Below, one piece after another: positions 34,101 through 46,367 of a stretch of DNA of 64,000 nucleotides (position 1 is the first letter of the stretch; every line of letters starts with the position of its first letter). The notes under the pieces are model-generated. The model ran no database searches. It worked only from the letters and a program-made list of their open reading frames with translations, and was not told the DNA's origin. The stretch comes from Sialis fuliginosa (lineage: Eukaryota > Arthropoda > Insecta > Megaloptera > Sialidae). The translations under genes and the position numbers were made by a program. The stretch spans positions 18,300,701-18,364,700 of the forward strand of contig OY540816.1 in the NCBI GenBank assembly GCA_961205875.1, written 5' to 3'.

Positions 34101-36611
34101 AAAACTTCCCGGCTTCTTATGAACGAGTGTTTGGAAAAACTTGGGACGTCACACATTACGGTGTGTGCGAACTACCAGATCTGTTGGCCGCCTTACCAGA
34201 GAATACGATTGTTATTATGGGGACTGGAGAGGATACGATTATTTCACTGCCAAAAAGAGAACAGACTCCAGAAGAGGTTACTAAAACTAAGAGATTTGCT
34301 TCAGAAGTACGTATTTGATACATTATTTAATTAGATCAGTGATATTCATTCTCAGTTTTTCTAAGTTTAAAATAAGAAATTTATATGATGACAAACATGA
34401 GTCCGATATGAATTAATATTCAAAATGGTTGAGCTTATTTAAAGTTCCTATTTTGTTTATTAGTTATGACACAAAGCGAGACTGATTTAAAAATTAAAAA
34501 CATTACGATTATAATAATAATATTGATTATTCAGTAAATTAATTTCTTTGTTTTGTAGGTGGTAGAACTGCTTCGTCATACTCCACAATGTATGATGTTG
34601 TTTAATAGATTCGTTCCTGCATATCACCACCATTTTGGACACCAATGCCGAGTTTCGGATTATGGTTTTACAAAATTGATTGAATTGTTTGAGGCGATAC
34701 CAGATGTTGTTGAGGTAGTCTGTTTTGTTCAATTTGTCAATTAAATGTTTTTATGTCCCATAACCTAATAAAACAAAAATGCAGTTGGTTTTTTCCAACA
34801 ATAAGAACATTGTTATTTATTTTCAGATTGAATACTCTAACAATGATGAAAGATTCATCCGATTGAGTCTTTCAGAGTCGCTGAAGGTTTTAGGAGACCA
34901 CATAACCGAGATATTGGGAGACAGTGAAGGCATGACAATAAACGACATCGCTGCTAAATATTTAATACAACATGGCTGCGCTTTGCAAGCGCCTGCTTAC
35001 GGGTGCTCTTCTCTTGATGAGTTGTTCCAGAAACTTCAAACTGTTCAGGTGAGGAAATCAAAACAACATGATTTTATTATTATGATATTTAAATTCGACA
35101 TTTTTAATTTCAGTTTGTTCGTAAGGAAGATGGTTGTGTTTTGATAAAACCAACGAAAAAGATAGACATAAGAGTTTTTGGATTACGTATATGGCGTATC
35201 TTGACCGATGTTCCAGGTTTTATGCTCTCTCTAGTTGAACTTCAAGAGGCGTACAAAACAAAGTATGGTGCAGATCCTTGTGATATTGGGATCCTTCGTA
35301 AACTCAGAGATATTATTAAGGTTAGTTTAGAGATTCTTCTTTAAAGTAGTGAATGAAAATTAACGATTTCATTTTTCAGATAACATGGACAAACACAGAA
35401 ATGTTTATAGAACTAACGCCCTTATACATGTTCGTAGCACAATCATATTCAGTTTTAATCAATTGTAAAACAGATTCGACTCCATTTGTCGTATTTGAAA
35501 ATCTTTATTTACGTCGTTTTGGACAAAATATTTCACCGCACACTTACGGCCATACAAACTTGATGAATCTATTTGAAACAATGTCAGATATATTTACCTT
35601 AACAACTTCTGATAATACATATTTCGTTACGATCAATAAGAATTTATCAAGTACGTTATATTTTATAGTTATTTGGGAATTGTATTTATTTATATTTATT
35701 TATTTATAGATTCAATCGCACCAACTAAAGAAGCAGAGAACGGTAGTGACAAGCAAAACAAAGTAACACCAAATAAAAACTTCACGTTGGATGAAAATTA
35801 TTTAGAGTGGAAAGTTAAAAATATTGGCCGGTATGAACCACCGAAGCCTGATACTCCACCGTCTCATGTAATTATTATTTGTTGGTAGATTTGGTTTTGG
35901 TTAACATTGATTTTTGTTTTTATTTTATTCTAGGGAGCTAAAATTTGGGGCGAGTGGCATACTCCACCTTCATTTCTTAATGTAAGTAGTAGTTTAAGGA
36001 TCATTAAAGTCTAAGTCTAAAATTTGAATATGTTATTTATGGATAACTCATATATTTTACTAATTTAAAAAAATAATATTGGTTTTTGAGTAATTAGATA
36101 TCAAAAATAGAGTTTTTAATACACGGTGAATGAGAGAACTTGCCGGAATTCTATACAGCGATGTTTTAAACACTGATTATTTGAAACTTCAATCCTTTTA
36201 AATACTATAAAAATTATAAAACACATTGATTCTCTGAATTGGTTATTTTATAGAGCCAATATTTTTTTCAGGATTTTTCAGTGCAGCTTCCACCAATGGA
36301 AACCGTTACCTTACCAGAGAGCCCCGGTTCTCTGATTTCCCCAGCGAAATACTTGCTATCAGCTTGTCCAAATCCACTTCATCCATATACTCCACTTAGG
36401 GCTCCACCCCCTTACATGTTGCCTAAACCGGACCCGACGTGTTTCAGCATCAAATCTCCGCAGATTGGTTTACAGGATTCGCCCACGCAGTGTAAATCTA
36501 AACGTAAGTACGTTATCACACCCTACAAAAAATAAACCGAGACTGACGTGTATTTTTCATGCAGGTAAATCGCGCTTGGCTGCTCGATTCGATCTCCCAA
36601 TTAAATCTTAA
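28199..36611 (+). CDS. Marf1: MARF1 / limkain b1: NYN-RRM-LOTUS RNA regulator
   Basis: Twenty-two coding exons: 28199-28654, 28904-29047, 29102-29383, 29458-29642, 30538-30647, 31456-31640, 31702-32022, 32472-32684, 32747-32890, 32951-33145, 33208-33380, 33443-33612, 33680-33918, 33983-34306, 34559-34714, 34827-35048, 35114-35320, 35380-35650, 35710-35867, 35934-35981, 36272-36503, 36565-36611. All are in phase, giving 1493 residues. The NYN nuclease-like domain is at about 140-295, with acidic residues in [18 protein letters not shown] and [20 protein letters not shown]. An RRM is at about 296-390 and a second at about 570-670. About eight LOTUS (OST-HTH) domains run from about 670 to 1335, and the tail is Pro-rich. 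Family members bind and silence mRNAs in the germline, and the fly protein recruits the CCR4-NOT deadenylase. The start at 28199 is the first Met after a probable 5' UTR acceptor. Confidence 0.93.
28680..28850. repeat. Short MITE or tRNA-like repeat candidate
   Basis: Within the first MARF1 intron, TCTCAGTAGCTCAGTGCGAG pairs partly with AAGCTACTGAGGC further on. The outer sequence AGGCTAGTT also recurs on both sides. An A-box-like TAGCTCAGTGCGAG is present, but no cloverleaf can be drawn. The nature of the element is uncertain. Confidence 0.3.
29739..30048. repeat. Dispersed repeat, copy B, in a MARF1 intron
   Basis: This is the second copy of the family at 2330-2594, in the same orientation, with a central insertion relative to that copy. 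It lies in the 895-bp intron between the two exons encoding the first RRM region. The sequence just upstream (CGAAAACTACTGGACCGATT then TTGATAAAATTC) resembles a motif at the ends of many insect dispersed repeats. A similar motif occurs near 63235-63265. Confidence 0.65.
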
Positions 36612-39600
36612 ATACATTCAAAGCAAAAATATGCTTTTATATGTACCTGATTACATTAAAAAAAATTGTGATAAAGAATGTATTGATTAGGGGTGAAAAA
36701 ATACGATATTTTAACATTTTGTGAAGATAATTAGAGCCGGCTTTAGGTGAAATGGCACAAGTAATTATTGTTACGTCTCTGTTGACCACCCCTAAAACCG
36801 ACCATGAATTTAATAATTAAGTATTCAGTGAGTATTTTTCACTGCTAATTTTTTCTGATTACTTAATATATTACATCACCAGATGGTATATATATTTTAA
36901 TAAAAACATCGCAGCAATTAAAAAATCACAAAACACTTTTACAATTGTAAAAAGATAAAATAAATTTATATTTTGAAATGATTGTAATCAAAGTAAGAAC
37001 TATATCTTGAATTATATATTTTAATAACATATTCATGATTAAAGTAAATTGTCAATCGATGTTATATAAAAAAAAGAAAAGCATATTAATTGATTTTGTT
37101 TTATTTTGAACAATAATGCATTCTTTTTTTGTATAAAAAAGTCAAACAGTTTTTAATATTTGAATTTTTTTTTAAAGATATTTACATAAAAAAAAAAGAA
37201 AAACAAAAAAATATTTAAATGGGGAAAAATAAGCCAAATAAACATAAAAATGATAAAATAATATATTTTTAATATTATATTCATTCTATTAGTACATTGA
37301 GAAAATAATTTTAAACAAAACAGTTATATTACATAGAAAAGCCAATGTGTGTTTTTTGTTGTAATAATGAATGTAAAAAAAAAATACAAAATCAATGTAT
37401 ATGATTATAAAAAATATTGTCTTTTTATTTCACTATGTGAAAATAGTTTATGTACAAATCAGTCAATGGGATACATCAATTTTGCATATTTTTTCAAAAG
37501 CTGATCAAAATTTGGTATTTAAATTTAAACAAAATAAGCAAAACTGATGTGTTTTTTATGGATATGCGCATTTATTATTAAAGATAATAATGTGTAACTT
37601 TCAAGTCATTTAAATGTAAACTTTGCCTAGAAATAAAATCATCAATATATGCATAACATTAATTGTATAGATTTGTACACAATTTGATATTATGTATTTT
37701 CATTTTATAAATGAATAAAAAACATTATTCGGTTATAATTTTTGTATAAAATGAAAATATATAAAATATACATACAGAATATTATCAGCGGTGAAAAGCT
37801 GAAACCAAAGAAGCGACTTATACTAAATTTTACAGTAGGACGAAAAAATGATATTTTGTTTAGTTTTTTGTTAGCAATTTTTTCATTTTTCATCTTATAT
37901 ATTTCTTTGAGCATTATTCAATGAAATAATTTCTATTACGCTTATTGTAAGAATTTTCTTTGAATTTAGTCAAGATGACAGTGGTTTTACTGTAATACAA
38001 GCGGTGTATTTTTCACCCTGAAGCTACAGAGCAACAAACTGCTGATTTTAATGGTATATATTACTCGATATTGACCAAAACGTCGCTTATTTGGTTTGAG
38101 CTTTTCACCGTCGGGTTATACAATTTTGCAATTTGGTGATTTAATTTCCAGGCAACTAAATGCGCACATCTATACGAAGCTTTATGTATATTTTGTTTCA
38201 TTGCACTTTTTGATTGTATGCAAAAATCATGAGACTTAATTTATATGATTATAAAAATGTTTTAAATATTTTTAGTATAATGATAATAGTCATTGTTAAT
38301 TATTTTTTTAGCGAAAAAATATCCTTGATTATTCACGTGTTGGTTATTTTTACATCGAGTATCGTTGGAACATTTTTATAGTCTTTTTTCTTAATTACAT
38401 ATTGCAAACAGAAACTTACATTTTTAAATTTTTGAAACGTATTTTTACGATTTGTCTTTCTGTAATAAGTTTTATTGATTTTTGATATTTTAAAATGTTA
38501 ATCATTGTATTTATTTGTCAGTAAATGAATTATAAAAAAAATGTTTCGTATATTTTTGTGTTATTTATTTATCCTATTGACTTTTCTAGAAAACAAAACC
38601 ATTTTTACAATTTTTTTTAAATGGGAATACTTACTAATTACTTTACTATACTCTAAAATATTAGATCAATTGGACAAATGGTTTTTGCGCAAGTCACCGA
38701 TTTACTCAACCTGAAAAAAAAAAGTTCTTGACTAATGTTAAGAAATCATAAGAACAGTTCAGTGAAAAATATAATATTTTATTAAAATTCACGTTATACG
38801 AGATTGATTACAAGATATTTATATAAACAATCGTTTATTCTACAAAACAATAACACATGAAAAATCCTTAATGTTAACTATATATTGTTTCAAAGAAAAC
38901 TGTATGTATATTATTATATATACATTTACTACCATCGGTACACTTATGTCATAATATTATAGCAATTAAAATTTTAATTAACTCATTATTAAAATCATGA
39001 GAATATTCAATATTTCATTTATTTTGAATTAATATAATGTGTCAGATTTTAATGAAAATTGAAATGTAATACAAAAGCCTTTTATTTAATAGAAATCAAA
39101 ATATATCAATGATCTAAGGTTTAAACATTGCAAAAATATGATTTTACAGGAGAATGTAATGTACAGGCAATGTAATTACAATTACAAACTATACCTGTTT
39201 TATTCAGGCAACATTAAATTAAACAATCTAAATCGGAATAAGTGGCGTATTAAAATTTATTAACATATTTAAATCGTGTGTTAAATGTATATATATATAC
39301 ATATATAACATAAGTATACAGATAATATTTTTATATGTATATGTACATAATTTATATTTAAATACGCTGAAATCTAAGCTATGATTGATATATATATGTA
39401 TATATATTTATATCAGTACTTCATATTTTATAGCATCATACAAACAAAACATTAAAAAAGGGTCATGAAATTGAACAAATAAATATTTACATAAAAACAA
39501 AAATTATGTATTTAATTTAATTCTTTTAGTGAAAATTTTTATATTTTATTTCAACTATCGAAAAATTTGTGTAATATGTTTATAAGTTTGGCATATTTTT

Positions 39601-40336
39601 TTGAATTTTCTCACTAAAAGAATTAAATGTAATAATTGCTTTCTTAATGTATCGTAAGTATTTTATTTATTATTAATTCATATTTTGATATCAGTAAAAA
39701 CAAACGAAAATACAAAAAAGTCTATATTTTTTGTGATGAATTAGAGAAAAGATTGAAATACAAATAAATATCAAATATATAATAGTTTAATAATAAATGA
39801 AAAATACAACCAATTTTTTAAACAACGTGAGTATTCCATAACAAAAATTGAAACAAAAATATATTTTAGAAAATACTCAAGCATTTTTCGAGAAGATCTT
39901 TATTTCAATTCATTATTTTTTATTAAAAACTCACATTGTTATATAAAAATCACAGTCTGCAAAAAATATCCACATAAAACTTAACTGTCATTCTGTAAAC
40001 TGAAGAACAAAATGTATATTTAAAAATACATTATTAAATTAAGATCTTATTTTTAATAAGTAACTAACAAATAATTTTTAAATGTTATCGTTTCGATTAT
40101 TTGAATCATCGTCTGTACTTCCAATTATTATTTATTCATAAATAAAACTGTGTTTTGCAAATATCAATACTTAATTTTATGAGAAAAACCTAAAACATTA
40201 ATAATCAAAACTACCATTATTTAAACTTATATCTGAACAAATTTTAAAACGGATGTTCAAATATGAAATCCAATAAAAACAATTAATTAGTTTCAAATAT
40301 TTACATTTAGTCAGGGAACAATTGATTTTTTTTAAA
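36612..40336. other. AT-rich convergent 3' region
   Basis: This lies between the stop codons of MARF1 and HAPSTR1, which point toward each other. It is very AT-rich, with many AATAAA-like signals and TA dinucleotide runs (for example 39285-39410). Long 3' UTRs of one or both genes are likely. No exon with family-like sequence was found. Confidence 0.5.
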
Positions 40337-40655
40337 TACCGGGAGGTCCATTTTATTGAGATAAGCAAATATCTCAAAAACTAAGGATTTTTAGGGAAAA
40401 TTTTTTCTACAAAAGATTCATTATCAGAAAGGGGAAACCAATGAAGATAAAAATTTTGACCTTGAAAAACTTTTTTATAGAAAAGTTGTTTCCATTTTCT
40501 TAAGAATAGAATTAGGTTTCCATTTAAAAAAATTAATTTGACCTCAAAATGACCTTCATTAGTTTTCCCCTTCCTATCCTGAAACTTTTGTACCAAACAT
40601 TTTCCCTTAGTTTTTTAGATATTTGCTTGTCTCAATTTAAATAGATCACCCGGTA
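40337..40655. repeat. MITE with long TIRs, TA-bordered
   Basis: The left end is TACCGGGAGGTCCATTT followed by ATTGAGATAAGCAAATATCT. The right end carries the reverse complements AGATATTTGCTTGTCTCAAT and AAATAGATCACCCGGTA. Further inside, AAGGGGAAACCAATGAAG pairs with CATTAGTTTTCCCCTTCC. The stem arms are about 140 bp, the total is about 320 bp, and no protein is encoded. The TA borders fit a Tc1/mariner-type MITE. Confidence 0.8.
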
Positions 40656-41529
40656 CAATAATAGATTATAATAATATTATTATATCTAACAGCGATTTTA
40701 CTTAATTTTTTTCAAAAAGAATTAAAGACAGAACAAGAAAAAATTTTATAACACGATTCATTTTTAAATAAATGTATGTATGTATAAATTAACTAGGTTT
40801 CGTAATATTATTATTATTATTTATCCTACGCGTTATTTTCAATAATGAAAATAATTTCAAATCGACCGAGTTTACTTAAAATGTATATATTTACAGTAAA
40901 ATATCAATTTTAATTATTTTTCAATCAAAATTGACATTGCATGATTTATGAGTATTATTTTATCCACGCCTTCAAAATTATTTGAAAAGGCATTTTTTTA
41001 ATTTGTAACGTTATAAAATATTGATAAAGATAAAAAAAAACACAGGCTATTTTTCATAAGCCAAAAATCATAAATTCTTTGTTAATCATGTAACTCAATC
41101 AAAATGGTTTTTAGGTCTCACAATCCAAAATAAAATATTTTATTGTTTTGCTTGCCCGTGTAATAATTTCTAGTTATGTCCAAGTGTGCTTAAATAAATT
41201 AATACAATATTTAATCATATATTAATTAACACATTTAAAATATGGCGCTTTTCGTCATTTTTCTTAATATTATTAAAGAGACATTAGCATCTACCATAAT
41301 TTTTTAACCTTTTTTTGTTGTTTTATTTATAAAGACTAAATTAAATTCATTTTAAGATGCACATCCTTCAATAATGATAAGAACAAACAAAAACTACTGG
41401 TTGTATGTGTATCAATACATGATTTTATAAACATCGGTCAATTCAACAATTGAAAAAAAAATATTCAAATCAATAAAAATAAAATTAAAAAAAAAACATA
41501 TCAAAATAAAAGAGAAAAAAGAACACATT
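40656..41529. other. AT-rich, presumed HAPSTR1 3' UTR
   Basis: No coding signal was seen. The segment lies directly downstream, on the minus strand, of the HAPSTR1 stop codon. Confidence 0.4.
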
Positions 41530-43698
41530 CTATGTGAAACGCTGTCGTTTGGTGTTATGATGTGGCGTAGGGCTATCCATGTTAACGTCTATGGGGCTAG
41601 CCGGCCGTTTCCGGTGGCGTGCCATTTCGGCCGCCACCAGCGCGTACAGTTGTTCGCTTGTCGGGCTTGAGTTTGTACCACGCTGGGACCTACGCCCGGT
41701 CAGGGCTTCCCTGAACATATCAAGATCGGCTTCTGCGTTTGTCCCGTCATGGTCTATTGGCCGTGGCGAAGTTCTGTGGGGCCGAGGAGGCGGCTTACCT
41801 GTTTAATATTTCAGGGCTGTTTAGTTTCTTTTAGTGCTTTATCAGTAGTCTAAAGTGATTAATTTAGTTTCTGTTGATTTTCTAAATTTGATTAATGTAC
41901 TTACAATTCGTGAAGTACTTTAAAAAAAATAAAATAACATATTCAAATGCCAGCCAATTCAAATAATTGTGTTGATATAGTGTTGAAAAAAAAAACTACA
42001 TCTATAAAATTTGCCTAGGAGAAAAATATGATTGTTTGAATATTACAGGCAGGTATTAGCCGAAGCATACCTACTTTAATTTATTATTCTACTGTGCACT
42101 GGGTACTTCAAACCTGTATTAACTTCGCTATACTTTAAGAAAAAACAAAATAAAAAAATTGATTGTTTCAAACTTTCAAACTCGAAAAATCTCGTAATAA
42201 AAAGAATGATTGCTGTTTCTATTTTTTTCAATTACTTCATGTAATTATACCATATAAAACATATCTGGTCATAATAAATTTTGTTTTTTCATACATATTT
42301 AATATATATTTTCATATTAATCATACTTAACTATCTATTCAGATAGATAAAATGTATGTTTACCAGACCTCAGATTTTAAGATGGGTACCTATTTTTTCT
42401 GTAATATAATGAATGAATTGTAATCAAATATTTTCATGTTTCATGTAAAATCAGTAAAATTTAATTTTTTATGCCTAAAATCGGGTGTCTTTAATTAAAA
42501 CAAAATATTAAACTAAAATCATTTTTTTGAGTTTGTTCAATAATTATTTATTTATTATAAACATCAGTAGTAAAATTTAATGTGTAGTATTTATGTAATT
42601 CTATGTTAACTATGAGTCAGGGGTTAAAATAAGGTTAAAGTACACTTTGCTTTTTTTTTCTGTTTTAAATTATTGCAATTTCAATAAGTATAATATTTTA
42701 ATGCCTAAAATGCGAGGTCTTATAATTAGGATATAATTATACATATATAACCATTTTGTCTCAAGTAATATGTGTCTAAAAGTCAACAATTATAATTTAT
42801 ATTTTGAGACTATAAAATACTAAATAATAAGTTATTTATCATTTTAGCATCCCAAATTATTTTATATTATTTTTTACATTGGCGTTCGATTTATTTATGG
42901 TTTCTAATATTCTAAATTCAAATAAACGTCAAAAAATATTTAAATACATGTGACTGCATAGTATCTGCACAAAAATGAAAAAATCAAATTGATATTATTT
43001 TAAATAACGACTTTTTGATCATACGTATTATAATAAATTTCGACATCTGGAACATTGACTGTAACAATGAGATTAAAAAAAACATAGATTCATCATAAAA
43101 TAATTTGGGACGCTAATACGATAAATAATCAAATAATTTTTTTTTGTGAAACATACCTGCAAGATAGGCTATTAAATCATCACGGCGAATAAGCGAACGA
43201 CGATGTCTTCTTGCCCATGATAGAATATCTCGTGTACGTCTAGCGTGACCTAATGCTATACCGGCATCTCCCAGACGACGGGCACTTTCTAAAGATTCTA
43301 CGATAAAAAACATATGTTTGAAATGTACAAAAATTTTATTCATAAAACGCAGACAAAAAAGAAAAATACATACCTCGATAAAAACTTGTAACGGAAGCTG
43401 CAGCTAACTGAAACGGAGTCCACAAAGAAGCTGGTTCATCGGTGTCAGGTAATCTTTTTGCTAAAGGAAAAAAAATAAATTTCAAGGTTTATCCTAACAC
43501 ATCATGGCATTGTACAAAATTACCTGCATATAAATGCCCCACAGACCTAGCTGTTTCTTGAAAATGATTAAAAAGAAACGACCTACAGTTCTCCCGTTCA
43601 TTTTCATATTCATTTTCTATATCGGGTTGTGATTCAATAGCATTTACGCAAATTTGTTCCCAACTAGACAACCAAGAACTTTCATCATTATGTTCCAT
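41530..43698 (-). CDS. HAPSTR1: HAPSTR1 (C16orf72/TAPR1) homologue
   Basis: There are four exons on the minus strand: 43524-43698, 43374-43460, 43157-43297 and 41530-41798, all in phase (1-1-1), giving 223 residues. The N-terminal helix (SSWLSSWEQICVNAIESQ) and the core LWTPFQLAAASVTSFYRESL, then RRTRDILSWARRHRRSLIRR with DDLIAYLAGKPPPRP, match the C16orf72 family. A Ser/Pro-rich linker and a terminal nuclear-localisation-like KRPASP and NTKRQRF follow. In mammals this protein partners the ubiquitin ligase HUWE1 in stress signalling; the insect role is inferred. The last exon is markedly GC-richer than its surroundings. The gene is head-to-head with POC1. Confidence 0.88.
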
Positions 43699-44586
43699 TA
43701 TAAGACCACAATTGACGAATATTTAATGAAATTTATTATAAATATAAAACACTTGTTTTAAAAATTGCTATAGTACATAAATTATATAAATAATATAAAC
43801 CACTATATAATTATAATTATTGACAGCGTTCACAGTTTTTTTTTAGATAAAGAAAGAACAGACGACGATGAATAACATGGCTTATTGAGTTTATAGGGAT
43901 ATTTGGTTCTGATTATTTACAGTACTTCCATTTGACAGTAACCAGCTGATTACAGTGTGACCAACATTTGGATGACGTCTTTTGAACTTCTTTGTCAATA
44001 AAAAAAAATAATGAAACATTTTCAGGAACATAAGTTAATTAAATGTATAAAGATTATTCATTAAAACTAAAGACTTAATTAATTATAAATATTAATAAAT
44101 GTAAATAATAAATATCTATCATCATTGATATTCTAATCTAAAATGCTCAATATAATTTATTTTTACAATCAATTTTTAAAGCAATAAATTAACTTTTATT
44201 TCTAATCAAAATAAACTAAATAACAAAAAATATAACATTGGTTATATTTCATTACGAATGAACGGGTCACGAATAAAATAAATTATTTTTGTATACTATT
44301 TTAATGACAAATCAAATTTTAGTACAGATTGATGAAAAAATTACATAATTATTTGCCTGATTATTTGACTAATTAAAACAATATTAAATTAATCACTTCA
44401 GTGTTTTTTTTTTTGTATAAACCACAGGTATAAACTTGTTAGTCATTTACGTAATTTTTGTTGTACTGGCAAGACTGAAATTTTAAAAACAAAAACTCAG
44501 CAACTGTCGTTCGTGTATTAAAAATCATATACATATTTATACACTTTTAATATTAATGTAAATAGAAATTGCACGAAACACTAAAA
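43699..44586. promoter_or_regulatory. Shared divergent promoter region, HAPSTR1/POC1
   Basis: There are 888 bp between two start codons on opposite strands. The region is AT-rich and no TATA box or known element stands out. Confidence 0.4.
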
Positions 44587-46142
44587 ATGTCGACGAAATT
44601 ATTAGAAGCTACAGATCCTTCTCTATTCAAACATTTTCGAGGTCATAAAGATACAGTTACAAGTTTGGACTTCAGTTTGAATGGAAAACAATTAATTAGC
44701 AGCAGTGAAGATAATTCTTTGATGTTATGGGATACGAAGAAAGCATTAAAATGTTATAGGTTTACTGCACATACTGACGCCGTCATGGAAACTAAATACT
44801 CACCCAAAGACAATATCCTTGCATCAGTGTCGAAAGACCAAAGTGTACGTATTTGGACACCTAGTGTTCAAGGAGAGAACACCGAGTTCAGAGCGCATAC
44901 GAACGTTATTAGGAGTTTAGATTTTTCACCCGATGGCAGAAAGGTTCGTCGCTTTAATTTTATTTTTAGAATATTCTGATAATGCATAAAAATACATGTG
45001 ATTATAGATACAATTTAACAGTTTCAAACTACATTTTTTTTCCAACAATATAAAAAGTAAACAATCATATTAAACTATTTTTATTTTGTATAGCTTGTTA
45101 CGGGATCTGATGACAAAACAGTTAAGTTATGGCATGTCCAAAGAAAAAAGTTCCTTTCATCTTATATCGGCCACACAAATTGGGTCCGTTGCGTTCGTAT
45201 TTCACCGAACGGAGATCTTATACTTTCATGTTCAGATGATAAGACTATTAAGTTATTTGATATCAGTAGTTGCGAGTGCATACATACATTCCCAGAATTG
45301 AGAGGAAATGCGACTCGTGTTGAATTTCACCCATCAGGAAGTTGTTTCTCTGCAGCTCTAACTAACGGTGTAGTTAAAATATATGATTTGAAAGCGATGA
45401 AACTCCAACAACATTACACCTTACACGAGGATGTTTGTACACAAACTTCATTCCACCCTTCTGGAAATTATTTAATATCTTCGTCAGCTGATTCTACCAT
45501 TAAAGTAAGATATAAAAGTTAAAAAACTGAAATTTCTCATAATTTTATTATTGACTTTTTTTTAGGTATTAGATTTGTTGGAGGGGCGGGCAATTTACAC
45601 ATTAGAAGGTCATGATGGTCCAGTTACTTGTATAGGTTTTTCAAAAGATGGAAACAATTTTGCTTCTGGAGGAATCGATAAGCAAGTTTTGGTAAATATT
45701 TGAATTAAAATATATATGTATGACATTATTTATTTGTTTATCAATTTTATTTCTAAGATTTGGAAAACCAACTTCGATGAAGCTAGTATGAAACCATTAC
45801 CAGTAAATTTAGAAAATTACGATGAAGAAACTGAAACAAATGTAAGTCTAATTTCTACATTGTATTTATTTTATTTGATTTCATATATTTTTTAAGGAGA
45901 CTTTATCTGAAAATAAAGAAAATATTGGAGATTCACTGAATACGGTTGATGTTGTTGAAGCCTCACATAGTAAAAATGAATCAGTTCATTCAATCGATGG
46001 AGATCAAAAGATTATTTTAAAGAAGCTAAATGAATTGACTAGTATTGTTAAAGAAATACAACAATCAGTTACAAGTATTGAAAAACAAGTTAATAAAGTA
46101 GAGGAAATGTTCCGTTCAAATGCTAATATTAATTATTGGTAG
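44587..46142 (+). CDS. Poc1: POC1 centriolar WD40 protein
   Basis: There are five exons: 44587-44943, 45094-45504, 45566-45691, 45758-45841 and 45897-46142, all phase 0, giving 407 residues. Seven WD40 repeats occupy about 16-300, with typical SLMLWD, SVRIWT, TVKLWH, TIKLFD, VKIYD, TIKVLD and VLIWK strand ends. An acidic linker follows. The C-terminal coiled coil (about 360-402; [20 protein letters not shown]) is the POC1 signature motif. POC1 is a core centriole component needed for centriole and cilium integrity. The first Met before the conserved [15 protein letters not shown] was used. An AATAAA signal lies near 46280. Confidence 0.93.
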
Positions 46143-46367
46143 ATTTTAATTAAAAAATATGTTATGATAATTAATAAGTAATTTTAATGTATTTGGTTTG
46201 ACAATTAGTAATTTATAAAAAAAAAAACAGGTGTTGTACAAACAAGTAAATTTGAAATATTTTATACATCGTATGAGAATAATAAAATATTATTGAAATA
46301 ATTTATTTATTTTTATTTTATCAATAATACATAGTATGTGTATGTATGTCTGAACAATAATGCCATG

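Noticed and set aside
39280-39420. TA-rich run as a possible origin or regulatory element
   Set aside because: It is a simple TATATA microsatellite typical of AT-rich insect DNA, with no further signal.
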